DNA of 54,634 nucleotides from Candidatus Cloacimonadota bacterium (GCA_021735645.1 JAIPGP010000013.1:1-54634), one strand, 5' to 3'. Shown: positions 37,791 to 47,074, counted from the stretch's first letter. Made by a program: numbers and translations. The notes: generated from the letters alone by a model not told the origin.

Positions 37791-38548
37791 ATAGCATCCT
37801 CCCGCATTTTATCAGCCAGGACGGCACAACCTAAGGCACCCATCAACTGGGCATCAGGCGGTACTATCACTTCAGAATCCAGGTTTTTTTGTAATAAATG
37901 AGCAACTGCACTATTCCGGGCAACCCCTCCGACAAAGATCAGTTTACCATTAATACCCACTTTACGAACCAGACCGCAGGCTCTATCGACAATAGAATTA
38001 TGAATGCCCAGGGCAACATCTGCGGGTTTTGCACCGCGAGATAAAGTGGAGATCACTTCACTTTCAGCAAAAACAGTGCACATACTATTAATCTTTTCTG
38101 CATAAGATGCAGTGAGAGCAATATCACCGAATTCAGCAATCTCCAGATTAAGAGCTGCCGCCATAATCTCCAGAAAACGCCCTGTGCCTGCTGCACATTT
38201 ATCATTCATTACAAATTTCTTGATTTTACCACGGTTGTCCAGAGATATTGCCTTAGTATCCTGCCCGCCGATATCTAAAATAGTAAGTTCACCGCTATGA
38301 ATATAGTTTACGCCAGCAGCAAAGGCTTTTATTTCACTAATAGTGGCAGCGTTCTGCCAGTTATCAAAATAATGTCTGCCATAGCCGGTAGCCACTAAAT
38401 AATCATAACTGCCTGCCGGCAGCATGGCTTGAACCTGCTTTTGGAAATTATACTGATTGGGCATAACCTGCTGCCAGACCAGTTTATCATCTTCCATAAT
38501 AACCAGTTTTAAAGTTCTGGAACCTAAATCAAATCCTGCATATCTCAC
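37787..38548 (-). CDS. yjiL: ATP-dependent activator of 2-hydroxyacyl-CoA dehydratase-type enzymes
   Basis: 253 residues of the BadF/BcrA/HgdC family. The ASKHA-fold ATP site is seen in AGFDLGSRTLKLV and LTILDIGGQDTKAI. Cys118 (MNDKCAAGTG) and Cys157 (NSMCTVFAESEV) ligate the [4Fe-4S] cluster shared across the dimer. It injects electrons at low potential into its partner using ATP. The partner here is the double-cubane protein just upstream, matching the E. coli YjiL/YjiM pairing. Confidence 0.93.
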   Translation of the reverse strand: MRYAGFDLGSRTLKLVIMEDDKLVWQQVMPNQYNFQKQVQAMLPAGSYDYLVATGYGRHYFDNWQNAATISEIKAFAAGVNYIHSGELTILDIGGQDTKAISLDNRGKIKKFVMNDKCAAGTGRFLEIMAAALNLEIAEFGDIALTASYAEKINSMCTVFAESEVISTLSRGAKPADVALGIHNSIVDRACGLVRKVGINGKLIFVGGVARNSAVAHLLQKNLDSEVIVPPDAQLMGALGCAVLADKMREDAI

Positions 38549-38568
38549 AATATAAACCTCATATTAAA

Positions 38569-38595
38569 GGGGAGGAACTGCTTGAGTACCTCCCC
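38569..38595 (-). promoter_or_regulatory. Intercistronic hairpin
   Basis: GGGGAGGAACT and AGTACCTCCCC form an 11-bp stem with one mismatch around a 5-base loop, between the reductase and activase genes. No T tract follows on the minus strand. An RNA processing or stability element that sets different levels of the two proteins is more likely than a terminator. Confidence 0.6.
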
Positions 38596-38603
38596 GCTGT
38601 AAA

Positions 38604-39878
38604 TTACTGTTTTAATCTCTCTATAAAAGCCTCAATGCGAGTGGAAAGCTGCCCCATATCCTCCTGACTGTAGTCAGTTTCAATATTGAGAACAGGAATG
38701 CCTGCTGCTTCGAGCTCCGTTTCATAAAGTCCGCTTTCAATTGTGTAGGGCTGACAGAATTGCAGATTATATTGCAATACGCCATCGGCTTGATATTCTT
38801 GGACCATTTTTTTGATGCTTTGCAGCCTATCTGTATTAGGAGTGAAAACGGCACAATCTATCTGCCAGTAGCGTTCTACCAGGCTATCGATTAATTCTTC
38901 CAGTGTTTCACCCTTGATCTCAGTCAACCAGCGTGCGCCACGTTCGCCAGTGCAAAGCTCTTCGCCCACGATCACTGCACCATTTTGTTCCACTATTGCT
39001 GGCAGTTTCCAGTTTGGCACAGCCATGGGACAACCGCTTACGAGTATGCGGGGTGCATCAGGCTTAGCCACTCCGGTTCCCTGTTCAATTCGCGCTTCCA
39101 GTTCATCGCAGAGTATATTAATATTTTCGGTGAAGCGTTGAGGGTTTTCATTGAAGAATATCTGGTTGATAAGCAGGCTGTCCAAGCCGGAAATGGGAGC
39201 AGGAGAAGCTGCTCTGAGCCGGGCAAGACGCGCTACTGATAATCTTTTGGCATTTACGATTTCAATCGCTTCTTTGAGATTTTTCACGGTAATAGTTTTG
39301 CCGGTAAGTTCTTCCAAACGCTTCATAAAGCGAAGATATTCAGCTTTGAGAAGTGCTTTTCCCGCTTCGCTTTTCATCTGGGGCAAATCCATCACGTAGA
39401 GGTCTTTCACCAGATATTTGAGATGTTCATAACTTTTCTTTTTGCCGTCACAGGTGTTTTCGCCCACGATCAGATCGCTGGCTTCTATATAGGGGCACAT
39501 TTTACCAAGTTTGAAACCAAATGAGGACTTGATGAGGGCACAGGTGTTGCGGGGCAGATACTGTTCTGCCAGGTCAAAGCCTACTTCTGCACCAGTGCAT
39601 AAGCCTACTGAGATGGCATCTACTGCTAAGATAAGCTCTTCCGGTACGAATACGCAAAAGGAGCCGACTACTTTTCTACCGGCTTTTTGAGCATCCACCA
39701 GTTCCTGAATCCGTAAGCCATGAATTTCTGACATCACGAAATCCAGATACTGCATACCGGTAGGACGGTTTTCCTGACTGAGAAATAATTGCTGATAGCC
39801 CTGGGAAAGGACTTGTAATAATTGGTCGTGAGCTTCCAGGTTCAAACCCAGCTCTGCCCACATTTTGTGATAAGACAT
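38604..39878 (-). CDS. yjiM: Double-cubane-cluster anaerobic reductase (HgdB-like)
   Basis: 424 residues from MSYHKMW (ATG 39878, GGAGGT four bases upstream). It belongs to the 2-hydroxyglutaryl-CoA dehydratase D-component family in the version called double-cubane cluster protein. Cysteines sit in RNTCALIKS, KMCPYIEA, ENTCDGKKKS, VSGCPMAV, EELCTGERG and LQFCQPY, as needed for a double cubane. With its activase it would carry out very low-potential two-electron reductions; known members reduce small molecules, but the natural substrate is open. Confidence 0.92.
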   Translation of the reverse strand: MSYHKMWAELGLNLEAHDQLLQVLSQGYQQLFLSQENRPTGMQYLDFVMSEIHGLRIQELVDAQKAGRKVVGSFCVFVPEELILAVDAISVGLCTGAEVGFDLAEQYLPRNTCALIKSSFGFKLGKMCPYIEASDLIVGENTCDGKKKSYEHLKYLVKDLYVMDLPQMKSEAGKALLKAEYLRFMKRLEELTGKTITVKNLKEAIEIVNAKRLSVARLARLRAASPAPISGLDSLLINQIFFNENPQRFTENINILCDELEARIEQGTGVAKPDAPRILVSGCPMAVPNWKLPAIVEQNGAVIVGEELCTGERGARWLTEIKGETLEELIDSLVERYWQIDCAVFTPNTDRLQSIKKMVQEYQADGVLQYNLQFCQPYTIESGLYETELEAAGIPVLNIETDYSQEDMGQLSTRIEAFIERLKQ

Positions 39879-39925
39879 AGTTACCTCCAGTTTATTTTGC
39901 AGCATCACTGCCAAACCGGGGGTAA

Positions 39926-40032
39926 TTATTCGATTATGGCAATCTTGCCGCTATTGTCTCCCTGACACCGGATCTACCTGATCCTGAATTATCTGCTCAG
40001 AGTCATCTGCGATATTGATTAGCCATAATCAT
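39926..40032 (-). pseudogene. Degenerate small ORF with a strong ribosome site
   Basis: AAGGAGAT stands before two in-frame ATGs (40032, 40026) that give only a tiny peptide (MANQYRR). After one frame change the sequence reads ADDSEQIIQDQVDPVSG, and after another DNSGKIAIIE, ending at 39926. A small gene of about 35 codons with two indels is possible. It could also be chance. Confidence 0.2.
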
Positions 40033-40145
40033 ATCTCCTTATTAAATCTGCTCCAAAAATCAAAGACAAAGTCAAGTTGTCCACTTTTTTTATTATTGCC
40101 AGTTTTTTAAGATATATTTTTTTATCAGTCCATTATGAAGGTAGT

Positions 40146-40769
40146 ATGATAAATATCATTGATAATAAGTTTATGACTTCACTGGTTGACCAGTTACGTC
40201 ATACCGGCACAGAGCCAGCGGAGTTTTACCGGATTACGCTTTTAATCTCACAATTACTCACCTATGAAGCGCTAAAAGATGAGGAATACAATATAGAAGA
40301 CATTCCCATGTGGACAGGAGAGCAATATCCGGCAACGGTTTTTGACCAGAAGCGAATAGTGATCATGCCTATTTTGAGAGCAGGAATCGGGATGCTGGAT
40401 GGAGCGCGGCATCTGCTGCCGGCTGCACAGGTGCAGATATTGGGGATGTATCGCAATGAGGAGACCCTGCAGCCGGTGTGGTATTATAATAAATTGCCGA
40501 AGAATATGGACCGTCAGCATGCAATCTTGATTGATCCGATGCTGGCAACTGGAGGAACCCTTGTAGATGCTGTGCAGGAGCTAAAAAAGCACAATTGCGG
40601 TCGCATAACTATTCTGGCAATAGTGGCATCACCGGAAGGAATTGAGCGGCTGGAGAAGGAAACGCCGGATGTGCAGGTATTTGTAGCTGCCAAAGATGAT
40701 CATTTGAATGATAATGGTTATATACTGCCTGGCTTGGGAGATGCTGGAGACCGGATATTTAATACCTGA
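40146..40769 (+). CDS. upp: Uracil phosphoribosyltransferase
   Basis: 207 residues from MINIIDNKF (ATG 40146, AAGG four bases upstream); the longer frame from 40077 adds a hydrophobic leader that the family lacks. It makes UMP from uracil and PRPP in pyrimidine salvage. Motifs are VIMPILRAGIGMLDGA, the PRPP loop ILIDPMLATGGTL and the uracil-binding end GYILPGLGDAGDRIF. It is transcribed alone. Confidence 0.96.
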   Translation: MINIIDNKFMTSLVDQLRHTGTEPAEFYRITLLISQLLTYEALKDEEYNIEDIPMWTGEQYPATVFDQKRIVIMPILRAGIGMLDGARHLLPAAQVQILGMYRNEETLQPVWYYNKLPKNMDRQHAILIDPMLATGGTLVDAVQELKKHNCGRITILAIVASPEGIERLEKETPDVQVFVAAKDDHLNDNGYILPGLGDAGDRIFNT

Positions 40770-40841
40770 TCAAAGAGATTGCCTATTTCACATATTAACG
40801 TTGCAGCAAATTTATTGAGCAGAGGTTCTTGATTGTGGACA

Positions 40842-40883
40842 GTAGACGTAGTGGACTAAGTGGACGCAGAGGACGTAGTGGAA
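40842..40883. repeat. 9-bp-period array, GTGGAC-like + variable triplet
   Basis: GTAGAC (40842), GTGGAC (40851), GTGGAC (40860), GAGGAC (40869) and GTGGAA (40878) are exactly 9 bp apart. One more GTGGAC at 40835 is out of register by 2. It lies in the spacer after upp. Confidence 0.82.
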
Positions 40884-40966
40884 ATAAAGGCAAAACCTGC
40901 ATAATAATTAGTCGCCACCATTGCGGAGGTGCAAGACCGCAAGGTAGCTTAGTGGGGAATTGAATT

Positions 40967-41226
40967 ATGGATAAGATGAAGATCAGGAAAGTAAAATCTG
41001 TATGTTAGCTGTATTTATTTTGTTGCTTTGTATCCCACTTTCCGCTGAAATTCATACAATGAGTTTGGATGGAACTGGGGATTATATATCAATTCAGCCG
41101 GCAATTGATGAATCGGTGACAGGTGATACGGTTTTAGTAGAGCCGGGGAGATATTTCCGTAAGACCAAGGCAGGGGGGCAGGGAAAGACACAGAAAATAA
41201 AATTATTGTCATTCACAGATGTGTAA
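40967..41226 (+). pseudogene. 5' fragment of a beta-helix exported protein
   Basis: The readable frame from 41002 gives a signal-peptide core (MLAVFILLLCIPLSAEIH) followed by SLDGTGDYISIQPAIDES and DTVLVEPGRYF. This matches the opening of the beta-helix gene at 11828-14671 (DYTTIQEGI, then DEIIVSPGTY). The basic start of the signal peptide (MDKMKIRKVKS, from 40967) is in a different frame, so there is a frameshift near 41000. After about 41155 the homology stops abruptly. It is a decayed, truncated gene. Confidence 0.7.
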
Positions 41227-41672
41227 ACTTGGTTCAATAATGGATGTAGAGCATTCTGTTCCTGGTTTTTCGAATTCCGGCTCACGAAGATTTGGGTGAG
41301 AATGGCCGTCCGGAAATCATGTCCGGAGTATAGTTCATAACTTCTTTCTTAGCTGGGTGGTAGGGTTATTCCCAGAAAGAATGCTTAATCTGGGAAGATT
41401 ATAACTTAATTGCCATCAAATTGAATGTAGCTTAATCCTCCCGGATTAAGACTTTTCCCCATCAAACTGGAAAGTTTGATCTACATCTCTGTCTTACCTT
41501 AGTTATTCACATTACATTTTTCAGGATAATTTCTCAATTATCATAATTTCTTGACAGAAAACAAGGTGATATCAAATTAATAAATAAGATGTGAATTCAT
41601 TGTTAATAGTTGTGGGGAGAGATAATTATATATTTCTCTGATTATTTTTTTGAGGGAAACAGGGAGAATTTG
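41227..41672. other. Spacer with two hairpins and a weak promoter
   Basis: No intact gene is seen. CTTAATCC/GGATTAAG (41431-41450) and ATCAAAC/GTTTGAT (41461-41480) are two perfect hairpins in a row. A TTGACA box lies at 41551 without a clear -10. Short protein-like stretches (GENGRPEIMSGV near 41300) suggest more debris of exported-protein genes. Confidence 0.5.
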
Positions 41673-42047
41673 ATGGCAGAAGCGAAAATGAAGCTGTTGA
41701 TTGTTGAAGATGAGGTAGTGATCGCCATGCGGCTGGAAGTTTTCTTTAAGTCGCGAGGTTATGAAGTGCTGAGCTATGTAACCACAGGTGAAGAAGCAGT
41801 GACTAAAGCCATATCAGAGAAGCCGGATTTGATATTAATGGATATAAACTTGAATGGTAAAATGAATGGATTAGACGCTGGAGAAGCGATCATAGCGAAT
41901 AGTTATATACCGATAATATTTATAACTGGTTACTCAGATGAGAGCTACCGTCAGCGAGCCAGCAAATTGAATCCTTTAGGATATTTTTTTAAACCAATTA
42001 ACATGTATGAGATTTTAACAGCCTTAAACAAGATAGATGAAAAATGA
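41673..42047 (+). CDS. Single-domain response regulator
   Basis: 124 residues from MAEAKMKLLIVEDE (ATG 41673, GGGAG five bases before the start). It is a CheY-like receiver with no output domain. The phospho-acceptor is Asp57 (LILMDINLNG), with the acidic pocket VEDE and the Lys in GYFFKPI. It overlaps the following kinase by 11 bases, so they form one signalling unit. Output through protein contact rather than DNA binding is inferred. Confidence 0.92.
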   Translation: MAEAKMKLLIVEDEVVIAMRLEVFFKSRGYEVLSYVTTGEEAVTKAISEKPDLILMDINLNGKMNGLDAGEAIIANSYIPIIFITGYSDESYRQRASKLNPLGYFFKPINMYEILTALNKIDEK

Positions 42048-43566
42048 TGAAGAACTAAGCCCTTTAGTAGAAAAGCGGTTAAGTTGGATAATAGAGCACA
42101 GTACAGATGTATTTTTTATTCACACAATAGATGATGAGATAATTTATATAAGCCCGCAGGTAGTCAATATACTGGGTTGCACCCAGGCAGAAGCACTGGT
42201 GAAATGGACAGAATTTGCAACCGATCATCCGATTAATCAAAAGGCTGTGATAAATACCCGGAAAGCAATTGAGACAGGTGAGGCACAACCTGCTTATGAA
42301 ATGGAATTGATCAGAGCAGACGGTAATAAGGTCTGGGTAGAAGTGAGAGAGACCCCGATTATCGAAAATGGGAAAGTAAATCTGATCACAGGTTCATTGA
42401 CAGATATCAGCCAGCGAAAGCGGTCGGAACTTATCCAGAGAACACTTTTTAATATTTCAAATGCCATGATAGAGACAGGGGATTTGCCGGAACTATTTCA
42501 AAGGCTGCATCAGCTTTTAAATGAAGTAGTGAAAGTTAGTGAAATCTATATTGCACTCATGGATCACAAAGAGCAAAAAATCCAATTTCCTTATTTCGAG
42601 AGCAAATATAATATCAAGCCAGAACCAGTGAATTTTGCAGAATCACGAGGGCTTACGCAGCTTGTACTGGAAAAAGGGGAGGCGATTCTGGTTGATAGTA
42701 CAGAGATCATGCAATTGCAAGCCAGAGGCTGGGTAAATTTACAGGGAGAAATACCGAGGCAATGGTTAGGAATCCCGCTGAAAACCGGGAAAGATGTGAT
42801 AGGAGTGCTCTCCGTGCAAAGCTATGAGGAATCGAACAGTTTTTCCGCTGATGATGTGGAATTACTCACCTTTGTCTCAGAAGAAATAGCTCTTGCCATC
42901 AGGAGTAAACAGTCAGAAAAACAGCTTAAAAGCAATTTGCGTGAAAAGGAGATATTGCTGCGTGAGCTTTACCACCGCACTCGCAACAATATGGAGGTGA
43001 TTGCCTCTATGCTGCAAATGAAAGCCGATCTATCCCAGGATGAGGAATTACGCGCCAGCTTCCGGGAAATAGTAGATAAGATATTTTCCATGTCACTGGT
43101 TCATAAAAAGCTCTATGAAGGGCAAAACCTTTCCCAGATCGAGCTTAAGGAATATATAGAGGATTTCACCGGGCACCTGCTGGATAAATTCGGCATGAGC
43201 AACAGGGTTAGTTTTGAGCTTAGTCTGGAAGAAGTAAAAGTGTCTATTGATTCGGCCATCCCGCTGGGACTTGTGATAGCAGAGCTGATAACCAATTCTT
43301 TCAAGCATGCTTTTGCAAAACAGGACTTTGGGAAAATCTGTATAAAATTACATCGAGACAGAAACCGATTAATCGTAGTTGAATATGGCGATAATGGACA
43401 AGGTATCGAGCCAGGGATCAATCTGAGGACTCTTGATTCGATGGGAGTGAACAGTGTGTTTGCCATCGTGAAATATCAGTTAAGGGGCAGTATATCATAT
43501 CATGTTTCGGAAGGTTTAAAATGGAACATAATCTTTAATGATGATTACCGGGAAACCAGAATATAA
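42037..43566 (+). CDS. PAS-GAF sensor histidine kinase (HisKA_2 type)
   Basis: 509 residues, no membrane segment, so a cytosolic sensor. A PAS domain (about 20-130) is followed by a GAF domain (about 145-290). The HisKA_2 region contains the phospho-acceptor His313 in RELYHRTRNNMEV. The ATPase domain shows AELITNSFKHAF (N-box) and YGDNGQGIEP (G1). HisKA_2 kinases often signal to single receivers, matching the gene just upstream. The second kinase follows 13 bases later. Confidence 0.93.
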   Translation: MKNDEELSPLVEKRLSWIIEHSTDVFFIHTIDDEIIYISPQVVNILGCTQAEALVKWTEFATDHPINQKAVINTRKAIETGEAQPAYEMELIRADGNKVWVEVRETPIIENGKVNLITGSLTDISQRKRSELIQRTLFNISNAMIETGDLPELFQRLHQLLNEVVKVSEIYIALMDHKEQKIQFPYFESKYNIKPEPVNFAESRGLTQLVLEKGEAILVDSTEIMQLQARGWVNLQGEIPRQWLGIPLKTGKDVIGVLSVQSYEESNSFSADDVELLTFVSEEIALAIRSKQSEKQLKSNLREKEILLRELYHRTRNNMEVIASMLQMKADLSQDEELRASFREIVDKIFSMSLVHKKLYEGQNLSQIELKEYIEDFTGHLLDKFGMSNRVSFELSLEEVKVSIDSAIPLGLVIAELITNSFKHAFAKQDFGKICIKLHRDRNRLIVVEYGDNGQGIEPGINLRTLDSMGVNSVFAIVKYQLRGSISYHVSEGLKWNIIFNDDYRETRI

Positions 43567-43579
43567 CCAGGAAAATAAA

Positions 43580-45055
43580 ATGGAAGACCAGGAAAAGAAA
43601 ACTTTGTTAGGTGAAATAGCAAAGCTTAAGAAGAAAGTAACAGAATTGGAAGCTGTAAAAGAATCTTTTGAACATCAGATTAGTGCTCTGAGTGAAAGTG
43701 AAGAGATGTTCAGGGTGCTTTCGGAAAACAGCCTTTTAGCTATGATGATTTATCAAAATGATATCTGGGTTTATGCCAATACAGCAGCCAGCCAAATTTC
43801 CGGTTTCTCCAATCAAGAGTTGATGGGAATGCCTTTCTGGAAATTTGTTCATCCGGATTTTGTGGAACAAGTGAAATTAATAGGGAGCAAGCGTCAGAAA
43901 ACTGAAGAAACGGTAAAAAGCTATGAATTCAAAATAATCACCAAAAAAGGTAAGGAAAAGTGGGTATGGTTAAGTGGCGCAAGCACTTTGTATCATGGCA
44001 AACCGGCTGGCATTGTATCAGTGCAGGATGTTTCAGCCCGGAAATCCGTAGAGCAGAAGTTAAGAGAAAGTGAAGAAAGGTTTAAATTTTTGACGCAGGC
44101 AACATTTGAAGGAATTGTGGTTCATAAAAACGGGATTGTACTTGATGCTAATGATGCTTTTATAAAAATGTGTGGTTATACGAGAAAAGAAGCGATAGGT
44201 AAATATCTGTTAGATTATATTCCCGGAATGAAGGATCGCGCCAGGATATTGATCAATATAGTAAAAACTTCCACTGAACCGTATATAGTACAGGCAAGAC
44301 GTGAAGATGGGAGTATGTTTATGGCAGAACTGGAAGCGAAAGGTGTGAAGCAGATGGGAAAATCTGTTCGAATTGTGGCAGTGCGTGATGTTACAGAAAG
44401 GCTGAAGTCAGAGGATGAACTGAGAATTGCTCATAAAAAGCTAAGAGTGATGAATTCCATACTCAGGCACGATATAGCCAATGATCTGGCAGTAATTGAT
44501 AGTGCCTTGGAATTATACAAGGAAACGTCTAAACCGGGAATGCTGGATGAAATTGAAAAAAGAGTGAAAAGGTGTATTGATACTATCAAAAAACAGCATA
44601 AGCAGGAATTAAACATCATTAAAGCTGACATTATTCCTGAACTGGTGATCAATGATCTGATAGCTGAGATAGTTCAGAGTCATCCGGAAATAAAAATTAC
44701 CGTCTCAGGCGCAAAGAACGTGGCAGTTTATGCTGATGATGGATAACATTCCGTATTTGAGAATTTTATCAGTAATTCGCAGCGTCATGCTCAGGCAGAT
44801 CAGATAGAAATAGATATCGCTAAGCAGGGAGAAGAATGTCAGATACGTTTTTCTGATAATGGTTCAGGGATTCCAGATGAGATAAAAAAACATGTTTTTG
44901 ATGAAGGGTTTCATTACGGCGATTCCGGTCATACCGGGTTAGGATTGCATATTGTGAAATCACTGATTGATAGTTATAAGGGAAAGATCAGTATAGAAAA
45001 TAATCAGCCTCAGGGAACTGTGTTTATAATCAGTCTGGCATGTAAATCAACTTAA
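43580..45055 (+). pseudogene. PAS-PAS histidine kinase cut by an in-frame TAA
   Basis: The frame from MEDQEKKTLLGEI (ATG 43580, AGGA upstream) contains a coiled coil, two PAS domains (about 45-170 and 170-295), the His-box RHDIANDLAV and the start of the ATPase domain. It stops at TAA 44744-44746 after VYADDG. The same frame continues for 102 codons with the expected N-box (FENFISNSQRHA), G1 (DNGSGIP) and G2 (GHTGLGLHIV), ending at TAA 45053-45055. One base change would restore a 491-residue kinase. Without the ATPase half it cannot autophosphorylate. Its natural end overlaps the converging nim stop by three bases. Confidence 0.85.
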
Positions 45056-45513
45056 CGGTGGGCTTTGCCTGAGAAGTGCTCAATAGTGATCTTGATTATT
45101 GCTACTCTGCTCAATGTTTCCATAATAGATTTTTTACCTGCTTCCAGATGATCAGGAGTATATTTTTCTAAAAGTCCAACCAGAGCATTGATTTTTTCTT
45201 CATTTTCCACTATACCGGCTTTGCCATAACAGATGACGCTTTCGTATCTGGTGGTAAACTGCTCAGCAATGACTTCATTTTTCCCTACTACACAAAAAGA
45301 AACCTGCGGATTACCCGCTATATTATCAATTTTATGCCCGGCATAAGCTGCATGAAAATATATGCTGCCATCCAGATATACATAATTTAAAGGCACTCCA
45401 TAAGGCTGAGCATCTTCATCAACGGTAGATAATACACCAAAATCTCCGGCAGTCAGGATATTTATGGCATCTAAGTCTGCTATTGCCCGGTCTTTTCTCC
45501 GTAATTCTCTCAT
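45052..45513 (-). CDS. Pyridoxamine 5'-phosphate oxidase-like flavoprotein (Nim-like)
   Basis: 153 residues from MRELRRKDRAI (ATG 45513, GGGGGAA upstream). The split-barrel FMN-binding fold is seen in GVLSTVDEDAQPYGVPLNYV, IYFHAAYAGHKIDNI and VSFCVVGKNEVI. This is the group that includes NimA nitroimidazole-resistance proteins and haem-utilisation relatives. The natural substrate is unknown. It converges with the broken kinase. Confidence 0.88.
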   Translation of the reverse strand: MRELRRKDRAIADLDAINILTAGDFGVLSTVDEDAQPYGVPLNYVYLDGSIYFHAAYAGHKIDNIAGNPQVSFCVVGKNEVIAEQFTTRYESVICYGKAGIVENEEKINALVGLLEKYTPDHLEAGKKSIMETLSRVAIIKITIEHFSGKAHR

Positions 45514-45611
45514 AAATTCCCCCTGCAATCCATACGGAGCGTTAAATAACCTCCGCCTGGGTTAACTCTTTTTTTATAATCACGTAGTTCACAGATTTTC
45601 CTGATGTTAAT

Positions 45612-46817
45612 TTATTTAAAACTCCCACCTAAAGAGAACCCGACTTTAAGCATGGAATAGGAATATTCTACAGTGTATCGTTCTTGTCCAATCAGAGTAT
45701 TGCGATCTTCTTCATAATTTAAAATTGAATAATTGCCATAGATATTAAATGTTAAGCCTGTGCCCATTTTTATGCCTAACCCCGTCGTTAAGCCTATTTC
45801 AGTTTGAGGACTTTGTTCATAAGCTCCATCCACCACCTTGTATTTGGGTACACTTTGCCCAAATAAACCACCCCTGAATTTAAACTCATTGCCATATTCC
45901 AGGCCAGTACGAAATGAAAAACCATTATCTGATAAGTCATATAAAAAATGATGATAATTACCATCTAAATATCCATAATCACCCAGTCTGCGAGTCAGAT
46001 ATTCAGCGTAGATAACAAGTTCTTCATTAGGCTTCACTTCTATTGCTAAGCCATGTTCTGGTGGTATGATATAATAAGTCTTATCAATGATACCTTCATC
46101 ATCTTCGCTTTTTTCACTAAGCTTGATCTTGCCTCTAATCCTCAGTCCCAGTTTGAAGATGCTGTTTGCCTGACAGCTGGCGCTTATTGTATAAAACTCA
46201 CCTCCAAGTCTGCTTTCTGTTTCGCTATATGCCTCGTCAGTGTTACTGTATTTTGCGGTGAGTGAACTCATGAAAGGAATACTCATTGTAATACCCCCGC
46301 TGATCTTATCCAGATAACTTATGCCTCCACCCATCACCAGAGTATTATATCCACCGGCATAAGTCCAGTCGGATTCATATCCCATTTCTTTGTCTTCATA
46401 GTGCTCTTTGATAGAGAAATCGTAAAAATTTCTATAACCTATACCTACCGCAGTTTTGATTGCCTGGTTTTCAAATATCTCAAAGGGCATGGCATAAGAT
46501 ATTCCATTGATCTTAAAATGTAACGGCATCTTGTATTCATCAGTCCCTTCTTCACTGCCGGTAAACTGGTCTTCTCTTTTACCCTTTTTGATCCTGCCGT
46601 TAAATTGAAAGTTCTTCTGTGATAAAAATCCCAGCATTGCCGGATTATTAAAAATATAATTAGCTCCTGATGATGATAAAATTGAGGTTCTGCCCAATGC
46701 TTCACCTCTGGCATCAGTGACCTCAGGATCAAGATCATTAGGGAAATAGGCAATAAAGCCCTGCAAGATCGACCAGGTGAACAACAAAATCATAGAACAT
46801 AAACTAATTCTCCGCAT
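45612..46817 (-). CDS. Outer-membrane beta-barrel protein
   Basis: 401 residues with a signal peptide (LCSMILLFTWSILQG). A short plug-like segment carries DARGEALGRTSILSSSGANYIFNNPA, typical of PorV/FadL-like outer-membrane proteins with N-terminal NPA. The rest alternates hydrophobic and polar residues in many strands and ends in an aromatic-containing strand (KVGFSLGGSFK). In Cloacimonadota and Bacteroidota such proteins serve type IX secretion or lipid uptake. PorV-like function is a guess. Confidence 0.78.
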   Translation of the reverse strand: MRRISLCSMILLFTWSILQGFIAYFPNDLDPEVTDARGEALGRTSILSSSGANYIFNNPAMLGFLSQKNFQFNGRIKKGKREDQFTGSEEGTDEYKMPLHFKINGISYAMPFEIFENQAIKTAVGIGYRNFYDFSIKEHYEDKEMGYESDWTYAGGYNTLVMGGGISYLDKISGGITMSIPFMSSLTAKYSNTDEAYSETESRLGGEFYTISASCQANSIFKLGLRIRGKIKLSEKSEDDEGIIDKTYYIIPPEHGLAIEVKPNEELVIYAEYLTRRLGDYGYLDGNYHHFLYDLSDNGFSFRTGLEYGNEFKFRGGLFGQSVPKYKVVDGAYEQSPQTEIGLTTGLGIKMGTGLTFNIYGNYSILNYEEDRNTLIGQERYTVEYSYSMLKVGFSLGGSFK

Positions 46818-46892
46818 TTCAAAGCCCTCCGGATATATTCAGTGAGTTATTAAATACATTTCAGCAAACTATAGTCAAGAAATTTTAAATTT

Positions 46893-46961
46893 GTCAAGGT
46901 ATCCCCCCCCCCTCTCTTCCTGTCAGCAGGGCGGCAGGAAGGGAGGGGGGGATGCGTTGAC
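46893..46961. repeat. Long C/G-tract inverted repeat
   Basis: GTCAAGGTATCCCCC at 46893 and the complement of GGGGGGATGCGTTGAC ending at 46961 frame a hairpin of nearly 30 bp. Its inner arms are CTTCCTG and CAGGAAG around a short loop (TCAGCAGGGCGG). There is no transposase. This fits a REP- or MITE-like palindromic element. Confidence 0.7.
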
Positions 46962-46975
46962 TTCAAATATAATCC

Positions 46976-47013
46976 CCTCATACGGCTTCGCCTTCGGAAG
47001 CCTTTATGAGAGG
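46976..47013. repeat. Second hairpin of the cluster
   Basis: CCTCATA followed by GGCTTC pairs with GAAGCC followed by TATGAG/AGG, with small bulges and a 6-base loop. It lies between the long inverted repeat and the third hairpin. Confidence 0.6.
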
Positions 47014-47042
47014 CTAAAAAGATATTATGCCTTCAGCATATT

Positions 47043-47074
47043 GCATCCCCCCCTTTTTTTTCAGGGGGGATGCC
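47043..47074. repeat. Hairpin at the host-prophage junction
   Basis: GCATCCCCCC (47043 onward) pairs with GGGGGGATGC (ending 47074) around a T-rich loop. It repeats the ATCCCCCC arm of the inverted repeat at 46893. The truncated portal frame stops inside this hairpin, so it lies on or beside the junction. Confidence 0.7.

Noticed and set aside
40003-40032. Selenocysteine gene upstream of the double-cubane operon (UGA after seven codons)
   Set aside because: A second UGA follows two codons later and no SECIS-like hairpin is seen. A degenerate small ORF is more likely.
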